DNA of 64,000 nt from Veillonellales bacterium (lineage in GTDB: Bacteria > Bacillota > Negativicutes > JAAYSF01), in contig JBDKTO010000030.1 in assembly GCA_039680175.1 (NCBI GenBank), forward strand, positions 1 through 64,000, in the 5' to 3' direction. The notes beneath the pieces are model-generated. The model saw nothing but the letters and a program-made list of their open reading frames with translations, was not told the DNA's origin and ran no database searches. This document shows positions 42,308-50,797 of the stretch, piece by piece (the stretch's first letter is position 1; each line of letters opens with the position of its first letter). The position numbers and the translations under genes were made by a program.

Positions 42308-44092
42308 TCACTTATCTTTCATAACCGGTATTGCCAGCTGGGTGTCGCCCTCAATAATGTAGTCCGTGGTAAGAAAACTTTTATTCTTAGCATCTTCAGC
42401 TTCGCTCGCTTTTTTCTCTGTGGCAGCCAATTTTGTCCCTTTGCTTTTATTTTCCGCTGCAACGGGAGCTGCCGTGGCAGCCAGAGTCGGCTCGACAATA
42501 TCCTCCTGGCTCATATCCAGTATGTCCACTACAATATCGTTATTCCGATCATTCTGGCTAAATTCTTTCAATATCTTTTCAAACGATTTATTTTTTTTCT
42601 TATTAGGTTTGAACAAATCCTCGTCCAGCCCCTGGCGCCTTAATAGCAGCTGACTGAGAGGAATCAAGCCACCGCCCCGCACTTCCAGCATCATTGTACC
42701 TTCCGGCTGATCCTTCGGAACGGTGAAAGGCACTACCTGAGTAACGGGCGCGCCGCGAAAAGGCTTCAGTTTAACGGTGATGTCTACCTTTTGACCTGGC
42801 TTTACAGTCATTTCTCCGGCCTTTGCCGAAATAATGGCAGCTGTCCGGCGTTCTTCATCCATAGTAATGTTGACCTTAACATCCATGATATCAACCGGAT
42901 GATATTGGTTGTTCGCAATCAGGCTCATGGCATCCAAAAACTCGCCGACAGCCATTTCCCCGACATTGGCCGGACTGTAAAACATATTTTCCCTGGTTAA
43001 CACATCTCCCGGCAAATCCCGTCCGGTAATCTGAAAAGTCACCTTGGCCGTTCCGGGGCCAACCCGGTCCATAGCTTTTTCTGTAGCATTAAATGCCGTG
43101 GCTGCAGCCAAAATCGGCGCCAGCTGCTCATCCTGCACTATTTGAACGGCTGATACTTCTTTCCGGTTCAAGCCATTGTCCTGAACGGTAATCAGCATGG
43201 GGATCACCGAGGGATAACGTCCCACTTCGCCGGCAACGGCTGCGCCCCGATCCTGATTAATGAGACCAATGAGCTCACCCGTCGTTCCGACTTTAAATGA
43301 ATTTTCCAAGCCGTTGACAGTTGTAAACACATAGGCATTGGTCATCAAATAACCCACATTGCCTTTTTTCAGAAAAGGATGACCAAATGCCAGTACCTTA
43401 CTGCCTTCGGCATAGGTCACCGTGCCTAATGCGCCTATGCTTACATCACCACCAACCAGCTGCACGCCGACAGCGCTCCCCGGTTCCAGCGGGCCAAATT
43501 GAACGCCGTCAGGCGCATCGCCTACGGCATAGGGTACCAAATTCAATGGCCCCAGCTTATCCTTCAGCATGGACAAAGCCGGCTGGCCAAACCCACTCAC
43601 CATCAGCGGAGTAGCTAATTTTTTAAAACCAGTCCCGTTCAGCCAATCCGTATCATCAACCGGGATCTTATTTCTATTATCCGGCAAGTCCCATAACTTG
43701 AGCATATCGGCAATAGGCGTAACCATGCCGATTTTATGATCAGTCAGCGACCAACCATAAGCGATGGCTCCAACCAGCTTGCCGTCAATATAGACCGGAC
43801 TGCCGCTCATTCCCTCGGCAATTCCTCCGGTCCGATCAATCAGGTCGCCGGAAGTACGGACTAAAATCAAGTCGCCGGCAGGTCCTTTATCCTTCAGAAT
43901 GCCCAACACTTCAACATCAAATTCTTCAATAGCCGTTCCTGATACTACTGTCTTAGCGACGCCCTTCATACCGGGCGTAATTTGATCAACCGGCAATATT
44001 TCAGGCGATGCATAGGCAAAAACAAGCGGCAGCACCAGCAGCACTGCCAATACTGCCAGGCTCCGCTTCCATAAATGTGACAAACAGATCAT
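42308..44092 (-). CDS. SpoIVB-type S55 peptidase-domain protein
   Basis: Secreted or membrane-anchored protein with a SpoIVB-like S55 domain. The 594-aa product has an N-terminal membrane segment (about 10-27), then LPVDQITPGMKGVAKTVVSG and the catalytic-type GMSGSPVYIDGKLVGAIAYG (first Ser of GMSGSP as nucleophile). The long C-terminal half (about 220-525) is beta-rich without a known fold, and the last 70 residues are Ala/Lys-rich and low-complexity. SpoIVB (about 430 aa) has a PDZ domain that I do not see here. It closes an operon with a lipoyl-like protein and an AMIN/glycosidase protein, so an envelope role unrelated to sporulation is likely. ATG at 44092 has AAAGG immediately adjacent; a TTG three codons in has better spacing. 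Confidence 0.8.
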   Translation of the reverse strand: MICLSHLWKRSLAVLAVLLVLPLVFAYASPEILPVDQITPGMKGVAKTVVSGTAIEEFDVEVLGILKDKGPAGDLILVRTSGDLIDRTGGIAEGMSGSPVYIDGKLVGAIAYGWSLTDHKIGMVTPIADMLKLWDLPDNRNKIPVDDTDWLNGTGFKKLATPLMVSGFGQPALSMLKDKLGPLNLVPYAVGDAPDGVQFGPLEPGSAVGVQLVGGDVSIGALGTVTYAEGSKVLAFGHPFLKKGNVGYLMTNAYVFTTVNGLENSFKVGTTGELIGLINQDRGAAVAGEVGRYPSVIPMLITVQDNGLNRKEVSAVQIVQDEQLAPILAAATAFNATEKAMDRVGPGTAKVTFQITGRDLPGDVLTRENMFYSPANVGEMAVGEFLDAMSLIANNQYHPVDIMDVKVNITMDEERRTAAIISAKAGEMTVKPGQKVDITVKLKPFRGAPVTQVVPFTVPKDQPEGTMMLEVRGGGLIPLSQLLLRRQGLDEDLFKPNKKKNKSFEKILKEFSQNDRNNDIVVDILDMSQEDIVEPTLAATAAPVAAENKSKGTKLAATEKKASEAEDAKNKSFLTTDYIIEGDTQLAIPVMKDK

Positions 44093-44101
44093 CCTTTCAT
44101 G

Positions 44102-44413
44102 TTATTTGTGCGCCGGTTCGATCCGTGCCACTACATCGCCGGAATGGATAGTGTCTCCTGCTTTTACCAGGACTTCTCTTACCACGCCGTCACTTGTGGC
44201 CCTTGCCGTCGGCATTGGGCCGGCAATGGTTTGAACATTCACCAGAATATTTCCTTCGCTTACAACTGTTCCCGGTGTCACCAGCCCCTGAGCTACCACC
44301 CGGCCTGACAGAACACTCGTTTGATCAATGGTTTTGTCTGCAGCCATTGCCCAGGTGCCAAGGACGGCAAGCAGCACTGCCGTGAGAATCATAACAGTTT
44401 TTCTATGAATCAT
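44102..44413 (-). CDS. Small secreted lipoyl/biotinyl-fold protein
   Basis: A 103-aa exported protein: signal peptide (about 1-25, ending AMA) then a single biotinyl/lipoyl-type beta module (VVAQGLVTPGTVVSEGNILV and TSDGVVREVLVKAGDTIHSG). It lacks the MKM lysine used for biotin or lipoyl attachment, so it is more like an isolated HlyD/membrane-fusion hammerhead domain than a carrier. ATG at 44413 with GGGAGG upstream; the frame extends eight codons further without support. Sits between the AMIN/glycosidase gene and the S55 gene in one unit. Function unknown. Confidence 0.75.
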   Translation of the reverse strand: MIHRKTVMILTAVLLAVLGTWAMAADKTIDQTSVLSGRVVAQGLVTPGTVVSEGNILVNVQTIAGPMPTARATSDGVVREVLVKAGDTIHSGDVVARIEPAHK

Positions 44414-44488
44414 GGTAACACCTCCCGTCGATCTCATTATACAGTATCACTGCCAATAAGCAATATGGTGTAATCATTTCCCAGCAGA

Positions 44489-45898
44489 CTAATTTTTTAA
44501 AATAACCAGGGAATCGCCTACCAAACGTTCCCGTCCGTCGGAAGGCTTATTGACGACCTTGCCGTTTACCACCATATCGCTGGATCCGCCGCCATCCAAA
44601 TTCATGGCATTGACAGCACCCAGTTCCTGCATAAACTGAGCCAGCTCCAACAATGTCATACCAATACTATGGCTTTGCCGTCCATCTACAACCACCAGCA
44701 GTAAATGTCCCTGTTTGTCCAGGCCCAAAGCCGTTCTCGGTGCGCGACCGCTGGCTACATCGGAACCGAACTGCTCGGTTTTGGTCGTCAGATACACACT
44801 GCCGTCTTTAACCAGCATCGGCCCCGCACCCAAGACATAGACTGCTTTGTCCCATACACTGCCCAGAGTCTGACTGATTTTTACTTTGCTCCCCACCTTT
44901 AACCCCGACAGTACCTGAGCTGCCGTCCCATGGGCGGACAATACCACACTGCCGGCTGTGAGAGCCGAATTATTGCCATTGACGGAGGTCACCGTATCGC
45001 CGGTAATCACGTATTCCGCCCCAAACTCATTCGTACCGGTAGTACTGCCATAAAAGCTGTTATATAAAATTAAATTGTCCGGTCCCCGTTCGCAATTCAC
45101 GCCGCTGATGGCGATTAATTTATCTCCCGGCAGAGTCACTGTACCGTTATAATCCACCTGATCGAAGAGAATATTTCCCTCCGCTGTGACCCCCATGGCA
45201 GTCCGGGGTAAATCCGATACGCTGACAATCTTTCCATCCAGCATCAGCAGCCCCAGAATTTCACCGTCCGGGTCGAAATAGGAGCCGTTTACAGCGGCAA
45301 TAGCCTGCACCCGGTCCGCCATGGATTTGACTGTCTCCAGCCCGGATATGGCATCATTGGACAATACCGGTTTTACACGGTAGCCGGCTTTTAAATTCAC
45401 ATCCAATATATAAGCGGCAACCGGTCCGGCCGAGCTTCCCCGCGACCAGCTGGTATAACGCACTCCCGGAGCTATCTCCTGGGTAATTTTTTGATCATAT
45501 CCCTTAACAATGTCAATAACCAGACGATTCGGGCCGGTAAGACTAAATACCTTATATACGGCGGCGGTCTTCAAGTCTACAATAGCTCGCAATTTCCCCG
45601 GCTCGGTTTCCACTACGCGCAGCCCGCTGACGACTTCATCATTAAAAGTCATCTGAGGCAAAACCCCGGAAGCCAAGGTACCGGCAAAATCAACGTCCAA
45701 ATGCAGATTATCCGGTTCTAAACTTGTAGTATATGTAGGTATTGTACTTACATCTAATACAATGCGAATTTTTTCCGCCGATTGGCTAAAGCGAATTTTT
45801 TGTATCTCCGGATTACTGGCCGAAGCTGCCCATACGACCTGCGACAGCAGGAAGAGCATCAATCCTGCGAGCAGAATCGATAATCTCAGCTTTTTCAT
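44489..45898 (-). CDS. AMIN-domain phosphodiester glycosidase family protein
   Basis: The 469-aa product has a signal peptide (about 1-25), an AMIN domain (about 30-125, as in IQKIRFSQSAEKIRIVLDVS), which in other proteins binds peptidoglycan, and a phosphodiester glycosidase (NAGPA/DUF2233) domain (about 210-465) marked by AAVNGSYFDPDGEILG and MNLDGGGSSDMVV. The likely role is cleaving or modifying a cell-wall glycopolymer or sugar phosphodiester; the substrate is unknown. I chose the ATG at 45898 (GGAG nine bases upstream); an ATG two codons earlier is too close to it. First gene of a three-gene unit. Confidence 0.85.
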   Translation of the reverse strand: MKKLRLSILLAGLMLFLLSQVVWAASASNPEIQKIRFSQSAEKIRIVLDVSTIPTYTTSLEPDNLHLDVDFAGTLASGVLPQMTFNDEVVSGLRVVETEPGKLRAIVDLKTAAVYKVFSLTGPNRLVIDIVKGYDQKITQEIAPGVRYTSWSRGSSAGPVAAYILDVNLKAGYRVKPVLSNDAISGLETVKSMADRVQAIAAVNGSYFDPDGEILGLLMLDGKIVSVSDLPRTAMGVTAEGNILFDQVDYNGTVTLPGDKLIAISGVNCERGPDNLILYNSFYGSTTGTNEFGAEYVITGDTVTSVNGNNSALTAGSVVLSAHGTAAQVLSGLKVGSKVKISQTLGSVWDKAVYVLGAGPMLVKDGSVYLTTKTEQFGSDVASGRAPRTALGLDKQGHLLLVVVDGRQSHSIGMTLLELAQFMQELGAVNAMNLDGGGSSDMVVNGKVVNKPSDGRERLVGDSLVILKN

Positions 45899-45919
45899 AT
45901 TCATTGTCTCCTTTGCAGC

Positions 45920-45952
45920 CGGTTGGCACTTGGTACTTGGCACTCGGCATTA
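45920..45952. repeat. Short heptamer array beside inverted-repeat copy 6
   Basis: TTGGCACTTGGTACTTGGCACT-like units, immediately before the inverted repeat. Confidence 0.65.
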
Positions 45953-45957
45953 AATTC

Positions 45958-46045
45958 TGTCATTGCGAGCGACAGCGAAGCAATCTCTCGACTGCGGTTG
46001 CCTATCCGGCGTTGAGATCGCCACGGCTAGCGCCTCGCGACGGTA
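45958..46045. repeat. Dispersed ~88-bp inverted repeat, copy 6
   Basis: TGTCATTGCGAGCGACAGCG at the left end; the right arm keeps GAGATCGCCACGGCTAGCGCC but its end has decayed (CTCGCGACGGTA instead of CTCGCGATGACA). Confidence 0.8.
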
Positions 46046-46071
46046 CTCCAATAAATAATGGTATTCGGAAG

Positions 46072-46100
46072 AAAAAACCAGACACCTATTTAGGTGCCTG
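46072..46100 (-). terminator. Terminator of the flagellar ring operon
   Basis: Ten-position stem (CAGGCACCTA/TAGGTGTCTG with one mismatch) with a 2-base loop, followed by TTTTTT on the minus strand. The stop codon of the FlgJ-like gene lies inside the hairpin. Confidence 0.88.
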
Positions 46101-46472
46101 ACCCGTAAAATTTCCCTTTGCCGTTGTTATTCGGAGCTGGCGATAAAGCATATCCGCCAACCCGATTCCTCCGGCTTGAGCCATATTTTTCGTCATTTCA
46201 CTGTCCAGCATCGATGTCATGAGTTCCTCCTGGGACTGATCCCCCAACAAGCTGGACTTAGGCACTGTCTTTCGCATTTCGGTAAGCAGTAAGTTAAGAA
46301 ATACGGCTTCCATGTCCCGGCAGGCATGTTTAAGCTTAATATCATCCTGACTTATTCCCGACTGACCGGCAGCAGATTTTTCCAGCTTATCGGCAAGAGC
46401 ACCGACGGCTTTAATTTGACCCGATTTATAATTGTTTATTCCTGTCTGGGTATCAATACTATTAATTCCCAT
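46086..46472 (-). CDS. FlgJ-like flagellar rod-binding protein
   Basis: A 128-aa protein of the rod-scaffold (Rod-binding) family, corresponding to the N-terminal half of proteobacterial FlgJ and lacking the muramidase domain. Motifs include ACRDMEAVFLNLLLTEMRKTVP and EMTKNMAQAGGIGLADMLYRQL. Last gene of the flagellar operon before a terminator that overlaps its stop codon. Without the lytic domain, another enzyme must open the peptidoglycan for the rod. Confidence 0.85.
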   Translation of the reverse strand: MGINSIDTQTGINNYKSGQIKAVGALADKLEKSAAGQSGISQDDIKLKHACRDMEAVFLNLLLTEMRKTVPKSSLLGDQSQEELMTSMLDSEMTKNMAQAGGIGLADMLYRQLRITTAKGNFTGQAPK

Positions 46473-46489
46473 GAATTACACCTACTTTA

Positions 46490-46555
46490 TGGGCTTTTGG
46501 CGTTGAGCTATGAGCTATTAGCTTTTGGTTATTGACCAATCGCTCATAACCCCTA
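46490..46555. repeat. Heptamer array at the flgI stop codon
   Basis: TTTTGGC, GTTGAGC, TATGAGC, TATTAGC, TTTTGGT and AATCGCT, ATAACCC units, ending at the flgI stop codon (46553). Confidence 0.7.
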
Positions 46556-47686
46556 CATGATCTGCAGGTCGGCATGGAGTGCACCGGCGGCTTTTATGGC
46601 CTGAAGGATGGAAATAATGTCCCGCGGCGTGGCCCCTATAGCATTGAGTGCGTTAACAACATCGCCTACATTAGCCGTGGCCGGTAACAATACAACATGA
46701 GCCTTATCTTCTTGCACATCTACGGTTGTCTGACCGGTTACCACCGTGCTGCCGTTGGAAAATGGCGCCGGCTGGGAAACTTCTATTGTCTTACCGATTT
46801 TGATGCTAAGCCCGCCTTGTGCAACCGCTACTTCATCAATCGTAACATTGGAACCCATCACCACGGTACCGGTACGTTCATTAATAACCACCCGGGCAAT
46901 GGAATCCGGCGTCACCGGCAGTTCCTCCAGCGCTGCTACAAAGCCGACAATATCACCGCTATAATCCGGCGGAATCACAACGTTAACTGTTCCTGGATCA
47001 CGGGCGGTGGCAACGCCGCCGAACTGACTGTTTAACACTTCGCAAATACGACTGGCAGTGGTAAAGTCAGGCTGATTCAGAGCAAGATTAATGCTGCCGC
47101 CGCTGTTGAGCTGACTGGGCACATCCCGCTCAACAATCGCCCCGTTGGGCGTCGTGCCGACAGTGGGAAAATTCTTTTGCTGACTGCTCCCGCCGCTACC
47201 GGCAACAAAACCGCCGGTTGATACGGCTCCCTGAGCCACCGCATAGACGAGACCGTTGGCCGCCTTTAAAGGAGTCTGCAGCAGTGTGCCGCCCTGCAGG
47301 CTTTTAGCGTCCCCCATGGAAGAAACCGTAATATCAATCGTATCACCCGGTTTCACAAACGGCGGCAGCATAGCCGTTACCATAACGGAAGCCACATTTT
47401 TCGCTTGTAATTGCTGCATTTTAACCGCACTCACACTCACGCCAAAATTTTTAAGCATATTGGCAATGGTCTGAATGGTCTCCACGCTTTTGGTTCCATC
47501 ACCCGTTCCGGCCAGCCCCACTACCAGGCCATAGCCCACCAGTTGGTTGGAGCGGACTCCCTGTACCTTGGCAATGTCCTTTATCCGGCTGCCGGCTGAT
47601 GCCGGGGCAGCCAGGGCAATCATTTCCGTAAACATTATTATCGTAATAACAAACATGATGGTTATTACGTTTATTGCTTTTTTCAT
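46553..47686 (-). CDS. flgI: Flagellar P-ring protein FlgI
   Basis: Forms the periplasmic P-ring around the flagellar rod, present only in diderm bacteria. The 377-aa product has a signal peptide (about 1-29) and the FlgI motifs RIKDIAKVQGVRSNQLVGYGLVVGL, GTGDGTKSV and DVVNALNAIGATPRDIISILQAIKAAGAL. ATG at 47686 with GGAGGGC upstream; a longer upstream frame starts in the flgH gene and has no ribosome-binding site. Between flgH and the FlgJ-like gene. Confidence 0.96.
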   Translation of the reverse strand: MKKAINVITIMFVITIIMFTEMIALAAPASAGSRIKDIAKVQGVRSNQLVGYGLVVGLAGTGDGTKSVETIQTIANMLKNFGVSVSAVKMQQLQAKNVASVMVTAMLPPFVKPGDTIDITVSSMGDAKSLQGGTLLQTPLKAANGLVYAVAQGAVSTGGFVAGSGGSSQQKNFPTVGTTPNGAIVERDVPSQLNSGGSINLALNQPDFTTASRICEVLNSQFGGVATARDPGTVNVVIPPDYSGDIVGFVAALEELPVTPDSIARVVINERTGTVVMGSNVTIDEVAVAQGGLSIKIGKTIEVSQPAPFSNGSTVVTGQTTVDVQEDKAHVVLLPATANVGDVVNALNAIGATPRDIISILQAIKAAGALHADLQIM

Positions 47687-47696
47687 ATGCCCTCCG

Positions 47697-48302
47697 TTAA
47701 AACAGGAAATTGAATAATTGGGAAACAATCCCTTGCCGCTGTTTGCCGGCAATCGGCCCTTTACCGTCAACAAAAATTTGTGCATTGGCGATATAGCTGG
47801 AATAAATCGTATTGGACGAAGTAATATCTTCGGAACGGATCGTCCCGACTACTGTGATTTTTTGCGCTTCCCCATTTTGTTTAATACTTTGGGTTCCGGA
47901 AATCACCATATTGCCATTAGGTTTCACTTCAGTGATTACAGCGGTCATTGTCCCAGTCACCACATTCGTGTTGGCTATGGTCCCCTTAGCAGTGAAGCTA
48001 TCCGTATCGGCAGCACTGGCGGCAGCAATTCCATGGAAGATCCCGGTTCCGGCACTCATAGTAGTACTGGCATTTTTGGAATTACTGGCCGAACCGGCAC
48101 GAGTAGCACTGGAAGTCTCATTAATGAGAATCGTAACAATATCGCCCACAGCATGGGCTTTATGATCGGCAAACAGACTGGAAGCAGAACCGTTATCACT
48201 CCACAAGGAATCGGCCTGAGCCGAATTGGCCAAGGGAAACGATAGCGCTAACAAACCTGCCAGCAGCAATCCGGTTAACCTGAAGCGAATCATCTGTTTC
48301 AC
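47697..48302 (-). CDS. flgH: Flagellar L-ring protein FlgH, without a lipobox
   Basis: Outer-membrane L-ring. The 201-aa product matches FlgH (LWSDNGSASSLFADHKAHAVGDIVTI, GVIRSEDITSSNTIYSSYIANAQI-like C-terminal blocks, GKQRQGIVSQLF). Unusually, its signal peptide has no Cys, whereas proteobacterial FlgH is a lipoprotein; membrane anchoring must differ. The frame opens at a GTG overlapping flgA (GTGA), but the ATG three codons in (48293) has AAGGTG at good spacing and may be the real start. Confidence 0.93.
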   Translation of the reverse strand: MKQMIRFRLTGLLLAGLLALSFPLANSAQADSLWSDNGSASSLFADHKAHAVGDIVTILINETSSATRAGSASNSKNASTTMSAGTGIFHGIAAASAADTDSFTAKGTIANTNVVTGTMTAVITEVKPNGNMVISGTQSIKQNGEAQKITVVGTIRSEDITSSNTIYSSYIANAQIFVDGKGPIAGKQRQGIVSQLFNFLF

Positions 48303-49069
48303 CTTCCGTTATACGTCGCTGCCAAAACAGCAGCATCATTCAGCACTTTGGCGACGATTATTTTTCGGGAGTTCAAATTTTGTATTTTTATCAGCTGTCC
48401 TTCTACACCGTCCTGCAAGGCTTGTCCCGGTGCAGATACCTCAATGGTCCCTTTACGGGCCAGAATGGTAACGACATTTCCCCGTTTGATAAGCACCGGT
48501 TTAACCAGCAGCGACTGATTCATTACCGTACCCGGTGAAATCTGCCTGCGAGCGGCTAACCCCACTGCCTTGTTGATATCAGTAATATAGCCCACTGCCA
48601 GCCGCCCTGTATCGACCCGCTCATAACGCAGCCTGTCAGCTGTAAGCAATTCCCGGGCCTCAATAACCCCGGCTGCTACAACGACCTGCTGATAATATTT
48701 CACTGCAAACAGCAGGTTCACCTGCGCCGCAGTCCGGCCATCAACTGCAATAGTAACCGTGGCATTGGTCGGTGTGCTGTAGCGAACGCCATAAGGTAAT
48801 TCGACTGTCAAATTCAAAGTACCGGCAGGTACGACAGCAGCCTGCGGCAAGTGCAACAGCGTAATGTCTACAGCATCGCTGTCGGCCGGAATCCCAATAC
48901 GCTGACGGATATAGGCGGCGGCAGCATCTGACAATGTTTGACCGCTTACCTCCTGCCCGCCGGCAATATCTGCCTGTTCTGAGCCGTCAGCAGCATTTTC
49001 GGCGGCCAGCGCAGTCCCTATCAGCAGAAAGAAGGCGGCTAAGCACACCCCGCAAATTTTTCTTAGCAT
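48299..49069 (-). CDS. flgA: Flagellar P-ring assembly chaperone FlgA
   Basis: Periplasmic chaperone for P-ring assembly. The 256-aa product has a signal peptide (about 1-22) and the C-terminal SAF-type FlgA domain (ADRLRYERVDTGRLAVGYI, GLAARRQISPGTVMNQSLL, APGQALQDGVEGQLIKIQN). Overlaps flgH by four bases. ATG at 49069, nine bases after flgG. Confidence 0.93.
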   Translation of the reverse strand: MLRKICGVCLAAFFLLIGTALAAENAADGSEQADIAGGQEVSGQTLSDAAAAYIRQRIGIPADSDAVDITLLHLPQAAVVPAGTLNLTVELPYGVRYSTPTNATVTIAVDGRTAAQVNLLFAVKYYQQVVVAAGVIEARELLTADRLRYERVDTGRLAVGYITDINKAVGLAARRQISPGTVMNQSLLVKPVLIKRGNVVTILARKGTIEVSAPGQALQDGVEGQLIKIQNLNSRKIIVAKVLNDAAVLAATYNGR

Positions 49070-49078
49070 AGCCTTATG

Positions 49079-49867
49079 CTAACGCTTCAACTGAGCAGCC
49101 TGACTCAGCATGTCATCCGCTGCGGTAATCGCTTTGGAGTCAATTTCATAAGCCCGCTGGGCCACAATCATATTGACCATTTCTTCGACTACCTGAACAT
49201 TTGACATCTCCAAATATTTTTGCTGCAAAGTTCCTGCTCCATCGGTACCCGGATTCGTAACAACCGGTGTGCCGGAAGCCGCTGTCTCCTGTAATAAATT
49301 TCTGCCGATGCTGTCAAGACCGGCCGAGTTGATAAAGCGAGCAATCTGCAGCTGCCCGATATCCTGGGGATCCGTCTGATTCGGAATCTTTGCTGTAACC
49401 TGTCCATCCGCGGATATGGAAATGTCCGTAGCCGTATCCGGAACCGTAATCTGCGGCTCAACTGTATAGCCGTCGGAAGTTACGATTCTTCCCTGGGAAT
49501 CCTTTTTAAAGGAACCGTCGCGAGTATAAGCCAGTGTCCCGTCCGGCATATTGATTTGAAAAAATCCGTCTCCCTCAATCATTACATCATACGAATCGCC
49601 CGTGGATTGAGGACTGCCTTCGGTATAAAGTTTTGTGGTCGCTACCTGGCGCACGCCGCTTCCCACCTGGATTCCTGCTGGGACCTGGGTATCCGGTCCT
49701 GTAGAAGAACCGGCCTGGCGCATTGTCTGATACATTAGATCCTGAAAATCGTTACGGCTTTTTTTGAAACCTGTTGTATTCACATTGGCCAGATTGTTGG
49801 AAATAATATCCAAATTTGACTGCTGTGCAATCATTCCTGACCCGGCAGTCCATAAGGCACGCATCAT
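49079..49867 (-). CDS. flgG: Flagellar distal-rod protein FlgG
   Basis: Distal rod of the flagellum. The 262-aa product has the N-terminal rod motif MIAQQSNLDIISNNLANVNTTGFKKSR, GSPQSTGDSYDVMIEGDGFFQI and the C-terminal MSNVQVVEEMVNMIVAQRAYE. Corresponds to FlhP in Bacillus subtilis. Start ATG at 49867 with GGAGG eight bases upstream; the frame runs 13 codons further without support. Confidence 0.95.
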   Translation of the reverse strand: MMRALWTAGSGMIAQQSNLDIISNNLANVNTTGFKKSRNDFQDLMYQTMRQAGSSTGPDTQVPAGIQVGSGVRQVATTKLYTEGSPQSTGDSYDVMIEGDGFFQINMPDGTLAYTRDGSFKKDSQGRIVTSDGYTVEPQITVPDTATDISISADGQVTAKIPNQTDPQDIGQLQIARFINSAGLDSIGRNLLQETAASGTPVVTNPGTDGAGTLQQKYLEMSNVQVVEEMVNMIVAQRAYEIDSKAITAADDMLSQAAQLKR

Positions 49868-50016
49868 AATATATTCCTCCCCCGGTTTATCCGTAATAAG
49901 CTGCATCTATCGATCAGCAGCCCGGGGCTCCCGCAAAGGTCCGGCCCCATAACATAGTCTTTACTATCTTATCGATAAAAATGGGAAAAAAATTAAGTGC
50001 TATTTTATAACAGCCA

Positions 50017-50757
50017 TTAGATTTTTCCTACATCATTGACTGCCTTATCCAGCAATGAATCGTGAGCCTGCACCGTTTTGCCGTTGACTTCATAAGCGCG
50101 ATAGTTGGCAATCAGGTTTACCATCTCGGATACCACATTCACGTTAGACATCTCCAGACAGCCTTGCTCCACCTGTCCGGACACCGGCTGCGTCCGGGCA
50201 TTGTCTGATGCGGCAAACAAGCTGCTGCCTTCTTTCGTCAGCTGTTTGGTATCGGCAAAATCAGTTACCCGCAGACGGTCGGTCTGAACTCCGTCTACAA
50301 AAACCTGGCCCATAGCATTTACCGTCAATTTGCCATCGTTCACCCGAACCGCCCCACGCTGTCCCATGACCCGGTAACCGTCACCGGTAACGAGTTCTCC
50401 CCGGGAGCTCCTGGTAAAAGAGCCATTACGGGTATAACGGATTCCGTTCGGGGTCTGTACCGCAAAAAAGCCTTTGCCGTTAATGGCCAAATCAAGATCG
50501 TTGCCCGTGGCGCGAATCTGACCGCCGGTGTATATGGTCGCAACTTCGTCAACCTGAGAGCCCGATCCCATCTCGCCAATAGGAGAACTCGCTCCGTCAT
50601 TGATTCTTTCGATCAGCACACTGTTAAAATCCTTGCTGATCGACACATCTTTTTTAAAACCGGTAGTGTTGGCATTCGCCAGATTATTGGCAGTTACGTC
50701 ACTGCGGACTATTTCAGTCATCATACCGGCTGCCGCTGAATAAATCCCGCGAATCAT
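50017..50757 (-). CDS. flgF: Flagellar proximal-rod protein FlgF
   Basis: A 246-aa rod protein: MMTEIVRSDVTANNLANANTTGFKKD at the N-terminus, ATGNDLDLAINGKGFFAV in the middle and MSNVNVVSEMVNLIANYRAYEVN at the C-terminus. Equivalent to FlhO in B. subtilis, where flhO also follows mbl. ATG at 50757 with GAGGTG upstream. Confidence 0.93.
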   Translation of the reverse strand: MIRGIYSAAAGMMTEIVRSDVTANNLANANTTGFKKDVSISKDFNSVLIERINDGASSPIGEMGSGSQVDEVATIYTGGQIRATGNDLDLAINGKGFFAVQTPNGIRYTRNGSFTRSSRGELVTGDGYRVMGQRGAVRVNDGKLTVNAMGQVFVDGVQTDRLRVTDFADTKQLTKEGSSLFAASDNARTQPVSGQVEQGCLEMSNVNVVSEMVNLIANYRAYEVNGKTVQAHDSLLDKAVNDVGKI

Positions 50758-50797
50758 ATACGCTCACCTCGCTTTTCGGTTTTTAGTCTAAACAACA

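Noticed and set aside
44102-44413. Biotin or lipoyl carrier protein
   Set aside because: Fold pattern fits but the MKM attachment lysine is missing and the protein is exported.
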